Assembly (NCBI GenBank): GCA_021904315.1
Contig: CM038918.1
Span: 10,927,349-10,991,348 of the forward strand
Direction: 5' to 3'
Source of the DNA: Sphagnum magellanicum
Taxonomy: Eukaryota; Streptophyta; Sphagnopsida; Sphagnales; Sphagnaceae
DNA length: 64,000 nucleotides
How positions within the stretch are numbered: the stretch's first letter is position 1; every line of letters begins with the position of its first letter. Shown here in pieces: positions 23,788 to 33,990 of the stretch. Both the position numbers and the translations under genes were made by a program. Below the pieces are notes generated by a model. The model did not search any database and was not told the origin of the DNA. It saw only the letters and a program-made list of their open reading frames with translations.

Positions 23788-25409
23788 AACAGGTGTGTTT
23801 GAATCAGAGCTTTCCGGGGAAGAAGGAAGACTACCTGATCAGACAATGATCTCTGATGAAGTTGATGAGAAACTGAATTTGTCGACCTCTGTAACTGTGG
23901 TGCCAAAAAATGCAATTGGTGATAAGGCAGTGGTGGCCGACAAAGATAGGTTAGCTGGATGGTCAGATGAGGTGAAGGCTGCTGTTCGACGAAGTGAAGT
24001 TGCTCTTGTGAAAGAAGAAAGAAGGACGCCATCTTCAGAACTCAATCTTAAACACTTGGGTCAGGAAGACAAGTCCAAGTAATGATTACAGCTCTCTATT
24101 GTATCTGAATTTTCCAACCGAATTTCCAACCAAATTTCTGTCTCTGTTATCTTCTTGTATCAGAAAAGTCCTCAAGTTCTGTGTTGGTCTTGAGAGGTCG
24201 TCAGCCATCTTCATCCATGCCTTCAGCATCTTCACACCTAATACAAAGGTTTGGGTTTAGTTTCTAATGGTGCTTGAGGATGTATTGTGAAAAACAACAG
24301 GATAGATGATCTCCTGAGGCAGCCCATTGCACCAAGTCCAGCCTTGACAGGAGCTTCTTTAACAGATCCCCTCATTTTGACAAGGCAGCAGTTATTGCAG
24401 ACCCGCCCGATGCCATCAAGTCCAAAGCCATCTATGAAGATGACTAGCAATGAGGATTCTTCATCCAACAAGAAGTTGCAAGAAGCCGGCTTTGTGCTTT
24501 CTAATCAAACAAGAGTCCCATCAAAGGTTAAGAAAGCTCAGATTAGCATGTGCAATTTTCACTCTTGTAAAAGCACTTGGAGAAATTTCCTATTGTATTT
24601 GGAAAGGCACCTTATGGCTGCAAACATCCCTCCTAGAAAAGAGGAGGGATCTTACACCTACTCCTTAAGTGTGGGAGGGATGTTATGCCTACTTATAGGT
24701 ATAAGATCCCTCCCACTCTTAAGGAGTAAGTGTAAGAACCCTCCCCCTCCTACACCTCATCATCCATGTATATTTAGGTTTAATGATAGTGTTCGTCTTG
24801 TGCTTTACAATGGGTGCAGCCCATGGGTGGGGGACATTCCCAAAAGAAAGTGGGGCTGGTCTCAGCTACTGCCTCATCCTAGGCTCCTTATTTTGGGAAT
24901 GCCCCTACCCTAGGGCTTTACCCTACACTAAAAAAAAAATGCAGGACTTGTGGTAAGAGGAAAAATGGTCCTGAAATAAATCATGCCTCCAAAAAAAAGT
25001 TGATAGTCTATGAATTGCCACAAGTTCCTGACTAGATCTTGATGCAAAGCATCTGTTCATAATTTGTAGGAATGTGATAACAAAGAAATTGAGATCAATT
25101 TGATGGTGAATCAATGGCAGGAAGAGGAGGATCGGGATTGGTTGAGAGCAGAAGCATTATTGGAGTCTAGCGCAGTAGAGGAGATGCTATTTTTTGGAGC
25201 CAATGCTGGTGGAATGCTGGTATGGAATGAGAATTTTTCTTTGGACCTCAGATATTATAGATAACTATATAGATAAATTCTTGATAATTTTCTATATACG
25301 CTTAAATTATGTGAGAGTATAAAATTATTTCTGGAGCAATTCTGGTGAAATGTTGGTATGAAATGGGGACCTATATAGAAAATTATCAAGAAATGACCTA
25401 TATTTATCT

Positions 25410-25451
<42 letters not shown>

Positions 25452-28400
25452 ATATATATATATTTATGTATGTATTTAAGATCCAAAGAATTTATCAAGA
25501 AATATATAGAAAGCATATGAATCTGCCTACAGGTCCTGACCTATTTTTTGTAATGTGGAAAATGTTTCAGGTAAGCTTTAGGTCTTTGGTGGGATTCTTA
25601 CCAGCATGGGAGCTGAGTGCACAGCGAAGGCCTCCTTCATTTAGAACATGGGCGATGGACAAAGGCTTCACATTGAAGGAACCCAAATTTGCAGAGACAT
25701 TCATCCCCGATGCATCACTTTCGAGGGTTGAGCTGCCCATGGGCAGCAGGGCTGTTGTTGGATCAGAAACTTCCAAGAGAACTCAAGAATCATCAATCAG
25801 GGTTGAAGATGACAACCAACGAAACCTTTTGAAACAATACCGTGAGGAGCGGCGCAATGCACTATCAAAGCTCATAGGAGAAGTAAGTGCGTTGTTCAAT
25901 TCAGACTTGAGGAAAATTCTAGAACCTTGCCTTTTAGCTTAGGATTTCAGGTTTAAGGGTTTAGGGTCTTAGGAAAATCAGACTTTGAAAAAATCCTTGA
26001 TAACCTCTTGCAACAATACCAAGAGGAGCAGGGTAATCTACTATCAACCCTAGTAGGAGAAGTACACATGCATGTTTCATCAGACCTGAGGAAAAATCTC
26101 AAACCTTGATTAAGTTTAGGGTTTTTTAGGATTTAGGGTCTGAGGAAAATGATCCCTTGAAAAAATTCCTTCATTGCAGCCAACCCTATAAACTCTGAAT
26201 CTCAATTTCCATCACAATGGATAGTAGTAGAGCCACATGTTCATCATCATTAGGTGGTTGTGTCCATTATGTTAGGGGGTTGAGATGGAATGAGCAGTCT
26301 CATAGTGCAATTGTTTATTGCAGACAGCTCGTGTTGTTGTAATTGGGTTGGATCGGGAAAGGCGACGATTGCGACTCTCAGAAAAGGCAGCAGAGGGGGA
26401 GGGCCAGGAACTCACCCAGAAAAAGGCTAATGTCATGGTTAGTGCCAATTCTCTTAACCAAACACTTGTGAATAATACTTCTTGAACCTCAAAATAGTTT
26501 AGACCTGCATTCTGCAATGTAAGCTGTCACTGGGCAAGCCCTGGAGGGCAAAATCAGTGCCAGCAGCACCTGGCAGAAAGCCCCATAAATGATCTGTTCC
26601 CTGGTGTAAAGGGCCTCGGGAATGTGATGGTAGTGTCAGTGGAGTGCAAGGGGAATAGCTGAATCAGCAGCTGGGCAGCTGCCTACTGATTTGACCATCA
26701 AGGGAGGCGGGAAAATGGGTCGAATTGGCCTTTGAGGCCCCTTATGTAACATCAAGTGGATGCTTGTAGTTTCTCTTTCTGAAATTCTTTGCCACTTTTT
26801 TTAAATGTAAAAAACCAGTTGCTGTTTTGCCTCTGTTATTTAGGGCAATTTTTGGGGGTTAGTTTTGGCTCATTATCAGCACTGCCCTTGGGGGAAAATA
26901 TGCTCTGTAAAAATCCCCCTGTTTGTGGGGCCATTATGCTCTGTAACACCCCTTGACAGCTGCCTCCCCTGCCAATCCCCCTCAGTTTAAACAGGGTTTT
27001 ATGCAGGGTAAAAAGCTCCCCATTTTGGATATTTTGGTCATATATGTCTATGATGCCCAAGTGGACCCTAAAACCCTAAACTCTCAATGGGGAAACCTTA
27101 CCCTGCAAATAAGAGGTGTACATGCATATGGTGGACCCTTGACACCTACATTTTTCATTACATTGCAGGAGGGCTTGAATGTTGGGGATGTGGTGTGCTG
27201 CACAGTCAAGAAAGTCACTTCATATGGTGCCTTCGTTGAGGTAAATTTCCCACATAAAATTGTCAATGTAACTTCATGGTGATGAGACTTCAATTTTATG
27301 TCAATATTGAAACTGACAAAATAGAGTTATCCATAAACTGTTCCAAATTGGGGGTGAAATCAAAAGTCAGGATGAAAACAGTACACAAGAAAGAAAAAAG
27401 GGGACAGAACTGGTTTGGTCCTCACAGGAGTTTTCACACCCAATTTTGGATTTGGCTTACCTGCCCCTTCAGTACTGCGTCACACTAACTGTGGATAAAA
27501 CACAGAATACATGGTCAAACTAGGGCCCAAAAAGGGGGGCTGACTTGAAGGATAACTCTAATGTTTATGGTTTTGTTTGGTGATGAAAACAGGTGCAAGG
27601 TGTGCCAGCACTCATCCATATTTCTGAGCTTTCATGGAACAGGATTGTTGATCCAACTACTGTTGTTGCTGTAGGCCAAGAACTAGAGGCCAAGGTCTGC
27701 CGACTCGATCGGTTTATGCAACGGATTAACCTTTCCCTGAAGCAAATGCAGGTGAGATTGTGATACATCCACACGATAGCTTATGAGTTGATGTACACAG
27801 TACATTTTTTCATCCAAATTGAAAGGGGTTTATGATCAGGTGGACCCGTTGCGGGAAACTTTGGAGTCATTACTTGACTCTACAGATATGGAGCTGGAAA
27901 CAGTGGACATGGCAGTTGAGATTGATGCTAAGGTATGTGACTTCTTTGTCCACTGCATGGATGGAAACTTCAACCATGGATGAAATCTTCATGGATGTGA
28001 ATGTGACCTCAGGTAGAGGTCACTCATGAAGTGCAAGTGATGCATAATACCCCTCCTCTTTTCTAGGATGGATACTCATTGATATAAGGTGCCCTCCAAA
28101 TACACTGGGAAATTTCTCCAAATGCTTTACAGATTAGTAAGCGACTTTGATGGGAGTGCAGGTGCAAGAGATCCCAGAGGTTAATGGGGTGATTAAGAGG
28201 CTGGAGCAAATTAAAGGCATAGACAGTGTAGTTAAAGGTCGTTGTCTTCAAGGCATGGCCATGGCACCATCATTCCAGGTGTATTTGTCTGGACAACTCA
28301 GCAATGGATATAAGCTCATTGCAAGATCAGGCAATCAAGTTCAAGAGGTACCATCTCTCCACCACATGCAGCAGATTCACCAATGACTACTCCTCATCAC

Positions 28401-29960
28401 TACTTGTCCTCTTAAAGATCTTGCTGTCAATGTTTTCTTTTCTTCTCCTTTCTTGAGTGGGTGGGTTTTTCGTTTTCTTTCCTTTTTGTTTTTTTTTGGG
28501 TGTCACTCCTTTTTCTTTGATTTTGGATTCAAGAAAAAAGGTTTAAATCTTGTTCCTGCTTTATTGAATTAGTGAGTATAGAGATTTCTCGATTCTCATG
28601 AGAGTTCTTCTATTTTTGGTTCTTCTCCTTATCTTTTAGGGCTTTATTCAGCTAACCAGCATCATGGTTTGAGGTTTTCCTGTGATGATTAGTCATATAT
28701 GCTGATTAGTCTTGTGACAGAAACCCAGTTCCTTGGTTAATGTTTGATATAACCTTGACCAATTGCCCAGGAGCTGATGAAGACAGTGGGGAATGATAAT
28801 GTTACTGTATTTGGCCAAAACCACATTGTATCACTATGTCGAAGGTCCCTCAATGTGCATACTGTATCCACCACTAACAATCAATAGTTTTCTGCCAAAA
28901 TAATTAATCATTTCAAAAATGGGGTCAGTCCCAATTTGAATGTTTTGGAATTTCAGGCACACGTCATCTTTTGTATCTGTAATGGTAATCTAGTGGCATG
29001 GACAGTCATTTTGCTTTCCCAGATTGGGAGAGGTTGATTCTCTGAAACTCCGACAAAGATAGCTCAATAATATATAGTTTTGGACCAACCCATTTGAGAA
29101 CCATTTAACACCGAGCACCAGTGACAGGCATGGTATGATGACTGTTGCTGTCACTTTAAACTACTCCTCTGTTTCGTTTTTTGTCTTTTTTTTTCTCTCC
29201 TCTTTAGAGTTTTCTTGTCCTTTTCATGCTTGCTAATTGGTTGCTGTCATGTTAGATCTGGATTATAAATAACCTCACTGTTGGGTCATCTCAACTTTTC
29301 AGGTTGACTGAAATCTCAAGTTGGGGATTTCTTGGTATTTATGAAAATATTCTTCAAGCTTTGCATATATGACTAATCAGCAACAAACAATACTATATTA
29401 TCAGTGGTCAAGTTTTGGGTGTGCACAACTTTGCAACTGCATTTGTTGTATACGATGATGCCATCCCCTTGATTTCATAACCAGGCTACTAAAACATTTG
29501 ATGGTTGTTGAAAATGATTCCAAAAATATGGTAATTTTTTTAGTGTTGCATTTTTGTAAGGTTTTTTCAATTCTATGTGAAGGTATGAAAAATTCCATGG
29601 AGTTTGTTTGGTAGTGTATGTATCACACAGTAAACGGGCTGTATATGAGTTTTGTTAATATTCCTGTTGATGGTCCCTGTATGAGACTGGCACTTTTGTT
29701 CATACCAGTGTGTTTGTTTTTTTTTTGTTTGTTTGTTCTGTCTTCCCTTGTTTGGTTCTTTCTGTAGCTTCCTGAGGAAGTGTTAACCTTGCTGTTTCTT
29801 CTTCATCATGAGAAAGGAGATTCCTCTATTCTTATGAAAGATATTTGTTAATATTCCTTCCTTTTTTTGTACTGGCTTTGAGCAGGTATTGGTGTTGACG
29901 TCACTTGACCGTGAGAGTGCGAAGCAAGCCATTCTCCAATGCACAATGTGTGATGATTGA
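20281..29960 (+). CDS. probable plastid S1-domain RNA-binding protein (At1g12800 type), 15 exons
   Basis: Coding exons by reading frame and splice sites: 20281-20364, 20976-21296, 21446-21727, 21946-22521, 22670-24059, 24164-24248, 24301-24526, 25070-25219, 25571-25882, 26324-26437, 27169-27240, 27593-27751, 27840-27932, 28162-28347, 29886-29960. All introns are GT-AG and phases agree, giving 1374 residues. The start MAASSLTYSAHCTGRPHGG plus an arginine cluster near 43-47 looks like a plastid transit peptide. LKFDTEDLLELKFGRLLGES and GRKINPDASYVEIEKP (exons 2-3) match the family's conserved N-terminal motif. Residues about 230-990 are low-complexity and probably disordered. A degenerate S1 unit (VSFRSLVGFLPAWEL, exons 8-10) and a canonical S1 domain (about 1182-1256: VGDVVCCTVKKVTSYGAFVE, VPALIHISELSW, GQELEAKV) follow, then the tail FQVYLSGQLSNGYKLIARSG and VLVLTSLDRESAKQAILQC. 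The Arabidopsis relative acts in chloroplast rRNA processing (from memory). The donor after 24059 (GTCAGG) is the least certain junction. The middle is much longer than in the Arabidopsis protein. Confidence 0.85.
20421..20850 (+). repeat. triplicated segment inside intron 1 of the S1-domain gene
   Basis: ATCTATCTACTGAAATGTGG at 20421, a variant at about 20588 and ATCTATCTACTCAAGCGTGG at 20774 each continue with GGAGCTTGCTTGC, GCTGC and TTCTTCACAAA. The units are about 166 and 187 bp, and the third is partial. Each full unit also ends with GCTGATGCTTTC..GTGGG.CAAATGC.GA. All copies lie in the intron. Confidence 0.8.
20909..20926 (+). repeat. short interstitial telomere-type repeat in intron 1
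   Basis: CTTTAGGGTTTAGGGTTTAG contains two to three units of the plant telomere repeat TTTAGGG. This may be a telo-box-like intronic element or chance; similar words recur in intron 9. Confidence 0.5.
24564..24930. mobile_element. intronic element with hairpin (intron 7), copy A
   Basis: Bases 24564-24648 match, in reverse complement, 28051-28132 in intron 13 of the same gene (shared words: GGAGAAATTTCC, GTATTTGGA, GCACCTTAT, TCCTAGAAAAGAGGAGGG). Directly after it a hairpin has 31-base arms at 24651-24681 and 24706-24736 with two mismatches. A further inverted pair (CATTCCCAAAA / TTTTGGGAATG) lies near 24835-24902. Together this looks like a non-autonomous inserted element; the superfamily is unknown. 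Confidence 0.6.
25195..25516. repeat. duplicated splice-donor region, hairpin and TC repeat in intron 8
   Basis: The end of exon 8 plus its donor (TGGAGCCAATGCTGGTGGAA onward, 25195) recurs degenerately at 25332 as TGGAGCAATTCTGGTGAAAT and onward, 137 bases away. Between them TTCTTGATAATTTTCTATAT (about 25277) pairs with TATATAGAAAATTATCAAGA (about 25372), an almost perfect inverted repeat. A (TC)n run at 25416-25448 and a TA run follow. Confidence 0.7.
25830..26175 (+). repeat. tandem duplication of the exon 9 3' end with donor and intron 9 start
   Basis: The real exon end (ACAATACCGTGAGGAGC ... GGAGAAGTAAGTGCG) and the following intron up to the TTTAGGGTCTTAGGAAAAT words are repeated about 179 bases on as ACAATACCAAGAGGAGC ... 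GGAGAAGTACACATG and TTTAGGGTCTGAGGAAAAT. The second copy is a pseudo-exon. The coding reading is broken in it and its donor is weakened. Confidence 0.8.
28051..28132. mobile_element. intronic element (intron 13), copy B
   Basis: This is the reverse-complement relative of 24564-24648 in intron 7. It ends just upstream of the exon 14 acceptor. The hairpin part next to copy A is missing here. Confidence 0.6.
28348..29885 (+). other. long last intron (1538 bp) of the S1-domain gene
   Basis: This is the longest intron of the gene, starting GTACCA and ending TTTGAGCAG. An internal open segment 28771-28887 behind an acceptor-like CCCAG is discussed as a possible alternative last exon. Otherwise T-rich intronic sequence was all that was seen. 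Confidence 0.6.
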
Positions 29961-30504
29961 AAAACCATGAACACTCCATCAATACAAACTAGGTTAGCAA
30001 GAAGGTTTTCTTATTCAAAAACCTTTGCAGAAGATCTTCATGTGGTGGTCATCTTTTTTATCTGAAATTCATCTTAACTAATTTACAGCCATTGAAAATT
30101 GCAATAATTCTAGTGTTCTGTTGACCCTTCTGTATGGTGATTGGATATTGCTTGTGGACAATGTTGAATGCTCCAGGATATAAATTCCAATTCACACAAA
30201 AATGATCATCATGCTTTTGTTTCAATAGAGACATTGATTCATATTGGAAATGAACTGAACAGAATTGAGCCTTATCAACACCCTGATGAAGCAAGGGAAT
30301 TGAAATCTTGGATTACTCATCACTGTAAACTCCACCCAATTTGTGAGAAGCATGTGTGTTTAGGTTCAATGTTGGCTATTTGCTTCCTTGGTTTAATGTT
30401 AAACCTTCTATATTTAAGGTCAACGGTTAGGGGCTGTCTGATTGCTCAATTGTTTTGCAAATTCTGTAAATGGGTTTTTAAAAAATATTGCTACATCTTA
30501 TCTC
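29961..30504 (+). other. 3' flank / trailer of the S1-domain gene
   Basis: Gene-like composition continues past the stop at 29958-29960. A plus frame open over 30168-30674 has no recognisable protein content and ends in the 78-bp duplication. It is most likely untranslated trailer and flank. Confidence 0.4.
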
Positions 30505-30661
30505 CCATCATCAGAAGCATAGGACTTATTTGCTCATCGTTTCCTCCTTTTCCCTTACACCCATTTCTTACTGGAGTAGATTCCATCATCAGAAGCATAG
30601 GACTTATTTGCTCATCGTTTCCTCCTTTTCCCTTACACCCATTTCTTACTGGAGTAGATTC
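30505..30661 (+). repeat. near-perfect tandem duplication, 78-bp unit
   Basis: CCATCATCAGAAGCATAGGA starts at 30505 and again at 30583. The 78-base units appear identical over their whole length. Being a multiple of three, the duplication keeps the surrounding frame open, which explains the repeated peptide there. It must be recent. Confidence 0.9.
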
Positions 30662-33460
30662 CATTTCAATCTAACATTCTAATTTGAAGATTGTGGGTCA
30701 GACAACACAATCCCAAAGATTTGATACATGAACCAGAGAGAGGTAAATCAGATCTTTGCATGTGATGTTGGATTCAAACTTGCTTTGCAAGAAATCGCTT
30801 CCCTCATAGCAACCTCATAAACTAGTCATGAATAAAACCATTACATTTTGAGAGTCGTATATGCGCACATACACACATATATTCACTATCTAAGGAAGGA
30901 ACCAGTACAATTTTTCTGATGAATGTAAAATTTCTGCCTCAACAGGGGATGGCACCTTATACATAAAATTCCTCATTTTGAGAAACCTTGCGAGTGGGGT
31001 AAGGAACTGAGGCAGCAATACCAGCCTGATACTAGTACCAAACTAGTAGGGAGTGGGGACCTGAGGTAATACCAGCCTTGTACCAATTTTATCATACGAG
31101 TATAATCAAGGAAATGGTTAATCAAGTTTCATCTTGAGATATCCCAAGCTCCTACAGTTGATGTTAATTTTTTTTATCAATGGGAAATTTTCCAATTCCT
31201 CTTATTTTCTTGAGAATTTTCTCATTGTCATGAAAGTCCAATCCATGATGGATAGTTGGTGGGAGTCATGGGGGGTGTGTGCTAATATGGTGGGAAACTT
31301 GGCTTCAAAGCAATCAAAGTGAATGTACATGTGATGCATAAAGATGTGTTGTGGGTGTTATTGCGATTCAATGAAATTTTATGTCCAAAAGCAAACATGG
31401 GACAAGTTTAGAGAAGGTTTTTAAATACCAAGTTGGAAGTCCATTTTTGTATGGGTGGATTCTAAATATTGTTTGTTTGTTATATAGGAATGGCATTATA
31501 TTATAATGGTGTAATTGGGGCCTGAATGTTGAAAAAAATGGTCTAGGGGAAAACTAGACAATTGTATTCAAAAAAGTTTCTCCCAAGTTGGACTACAGAA
31601 GTCACCTTGAACATCAGGGGGACACTTTTTTTGAATTTACAAAATTCGTGTCTAAAAATATAGGCTCCCATGAGCTTGACTTGAGGATGCTAAGTGTTAA
31701 AAGATTGTCATGTCAAGTTTGTTGTTGTGCTTCATGGACACACACATATTGGTTGTTGAGTAAAAATTATAATTTAATTAATTTTATAATGAAGTCAGGT
31801 TTATTTTTAAAATGATAGTATAAGATATATATAAATCCACAATATTTTTAAATATATATATATATATATACAAAATATTTTAGGCTTAATTGTTAGTAGG
31901 TTTATTTGTAGATTATAAGCTTTTAACTTGGGAACTCTTCTATGATTTTTCATTTATCTTGCATCATTTGCTTATTATCAATGAAACATTTATTTAATTG
32001 TTGATTATTCTTTTGAAAAACAAGTTTACTTGACCTTGTCCTAAGGTGATAATTATATTTTGATTCATTGGGCTCTCTTTTTATTCCATGTCTCATTAGT
32101 AACTTAAATATGGTTTGTTGTCTAATTTATTGAACAATTGATTATCAAACTCATATATCTTTGTGAATTGTTTCACAAGGTTTGTGAAACAATGGTATTG
32201 GGTTACAAGAAATCATCAACAATATTAACATGATGTGCAAAATTAAGAACACTATAATAAATTTGTTAGGCCCATCATATATAATGGATGAAAAATAATT
32301 AGTTTATATTTTTTTATTATCATGAGAGGTGTTAAACATGTTATATTACAAAATCATAAGAATTATTGTTAAGTTAAGTCTCTTATTTTTATTTGTGTAT
32401 CATGAATTAACTGAAAATTGAACTCGCATTGGTTTAAATTAATATTTCAAATTACAAAATATATTAAAAATTATTGTCGTCAAATCTTAAAATGTCATAT
32501 GTTTAAGTTGTAATGAAAATTACATTGGTCACAAAATTTGCCAACATTGCTTGTATCAAAACAAATTGTTGAAAAGGAAATTGAGACATCTACTATTGCA
32601 TGTCTCAACTCATCAAGCAAGTGATACACTTTTGAATCAATCCTAATTTCCTTTCCAGCTCCAATCTTTTTTTCCCCCAAAAAGATGAATATAAGATATT
32701 AAAATTAAATGCAAAAAAATGTATATATATATATATATATATATAGAGTGGTTGAAATATATTCATATTAAAAAATTACGTAATAATAGAGTGGGAAAAA
32801 AATTTAAAAAATCATCCCATAAAACCATATAAAAAATCTTTGTTTAACACAATTAGTCTAAAATTTTAACAATTAGTGTCCCATTGGGACTTGAACACCA
32901 TTGTGCCAAATCTTCGAATTGCACCTCTATTGTCTCTTAAAAATACCAACCTTGTAGGGACCTTAGGTAATATCATGTATGTGTGTATGTATATGTTTTA
33001 TGCAAGTTTCAATTGTAGGTGTTAAACATACAATCTCATACCAGCTAAAAACTAATCTTAAACCCAATGCTAGGACCAGGGCTAGAATCAAAGTTTTGAG
33101 AATACCCAATACTGGAATCAGGCTGGTATGTTGAAAAGTTGATAACAGGCCAACACTGGTTGAAGTGATGAGGTCATGGTATAACAACAAACAACACCCT
33201 AAACCCCTTTTGCTTCACCTATTGGAAAAGTTGCCAACTACCATCAGACCAACTAAGACCAACTACTGGTGTGAACAATTGTCAACACGGAAAACAGAAA
33301 ATTTGGCACCAAATGGACCAGTAGTTGGTAGTAGTACTACACCAATTGGTTAAATTCCACAACACTATTTGATTGACCAGAGTGAACCCATGGTCACCCA
33401 TGCATGATGATGAGGGATGGTTGCGGAGTGGCCCTTATCTATATGTACTAAGGTCATTTA
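30662..33460. other. gene-free stretch
   Basis: No gene was recognised. Two related passages (about 30990-31090 and 32940-33140) share words such as ATACCAGCCTTGTA and GGACCTGAGGTAAT with ATACCAACCTTGTA and GGACCTTAGGTAAT, suggesting old dispersed repeats. AT dinucleotide runs lie at about 31853-31870 and 32718-32744. Confidence 0.5.
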
Positions 33461-33464
33461 CATG

Positions 33465-33650
33465 CATCTACCCAATAAACCACCTATTTACCCTATCTTC
33501 CTATAGAAGCTATCTTTTAAGGATAAAACCCCTCGTCAACTCAGTTGAAGTTCATCCACATCTACCTAGTAAACCACCTATTTACCCTACCTACCTATTG
33601 AAGCTATCCTTTACGGATGAAACCCCACATTAACTCAATTGAAGTTCATC
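33465..33650 (+). repeat. tandem duplication, about 93-bp unit
   Basis: CATCTACCCAATAAACCACC at 33465 recurs as CATCTACCTAGTAAACCACC at 33558. Both are followed by TATTTACCCTA, GAAGCTATC, GGATAAAACCCC or GGATGAAACCCC, AACTCA and TTGAAGTTCATCCACA. An inverted relative of the unit end lies at about 33868-33901. Confidence 0.8.
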
Positions 33651-33867
33651 CACAGCTCAGTCGGATCAAGCTCATGTACAATCTATGGTGCACTGGTAGC
33701 TGTTCGGTTTGGTCTGGCTGTTTATAACTTAACAAAACTTGTTGTATTTCTTTTCAAAGGCTTTTTTATGCTTATGATAGGGTTTTGTTTTTCCTACTTT
33801 CTAGATATTGGACTAAATATAATGACATACCCATGGCCATTGTGAGTGGGTTCATCATGAACATTTA

Positions 33868-33901
33868 GTTGTAGATGAACTTCAACTAAGTTGACAAGGG
33901 G
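33868..33901 (-). repeat. inverted copy of the 93-bp repeat end
   Basis: Read on the minus strand the bases are CCCCTTGTCAACTTAGTTGA followed by AGTTCATCTAC, matching CCCCTCGTCAACTCAGTTGA plus AGTTCATCCAC near 33529. With the direct copies it frames about 0.4 kb, as expected for the ends of a degraded element. Confidence 0.65.
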
Positions 33902-33912
33902 GTGTCAATGAT

Positions 33913-33990
33913 CACATTGATAAATTGGGTCAACATGTAGATTGATAATTTGAATCATCAATCTACACGTTGAGCCAATTTATCAATGTG
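33913..33990. repeat. long-stem hairpin (33-bp arms, 12-base loop)
   Basis: The arm 33913-33945 (CACATTGATAAATTGGGTCA onward) pairs with 33958-33990, with two mismatches in 33 bases. The loop is TAATTTGAATCA. The size and pairing fit either a small-RNA precursor or a tiny fold-back transposon; no open frame is involved. Confidence 0.85.

Noticed and set aside
23041..24045. Long minus-strand frames (up to 146 codons) opposite exon 5
   Set aside because: They are antisense shadows of the low-complexity coding exon.
30168..30674. 168-codon plus frame as a gene
   Set aside because: The last third is the exact 78-bp duplication read twice, the first part has no recognisable family, and it follows directly on the S1-domain gene; trailer sequence is more likely, though a small gene cannot be fully excluded.
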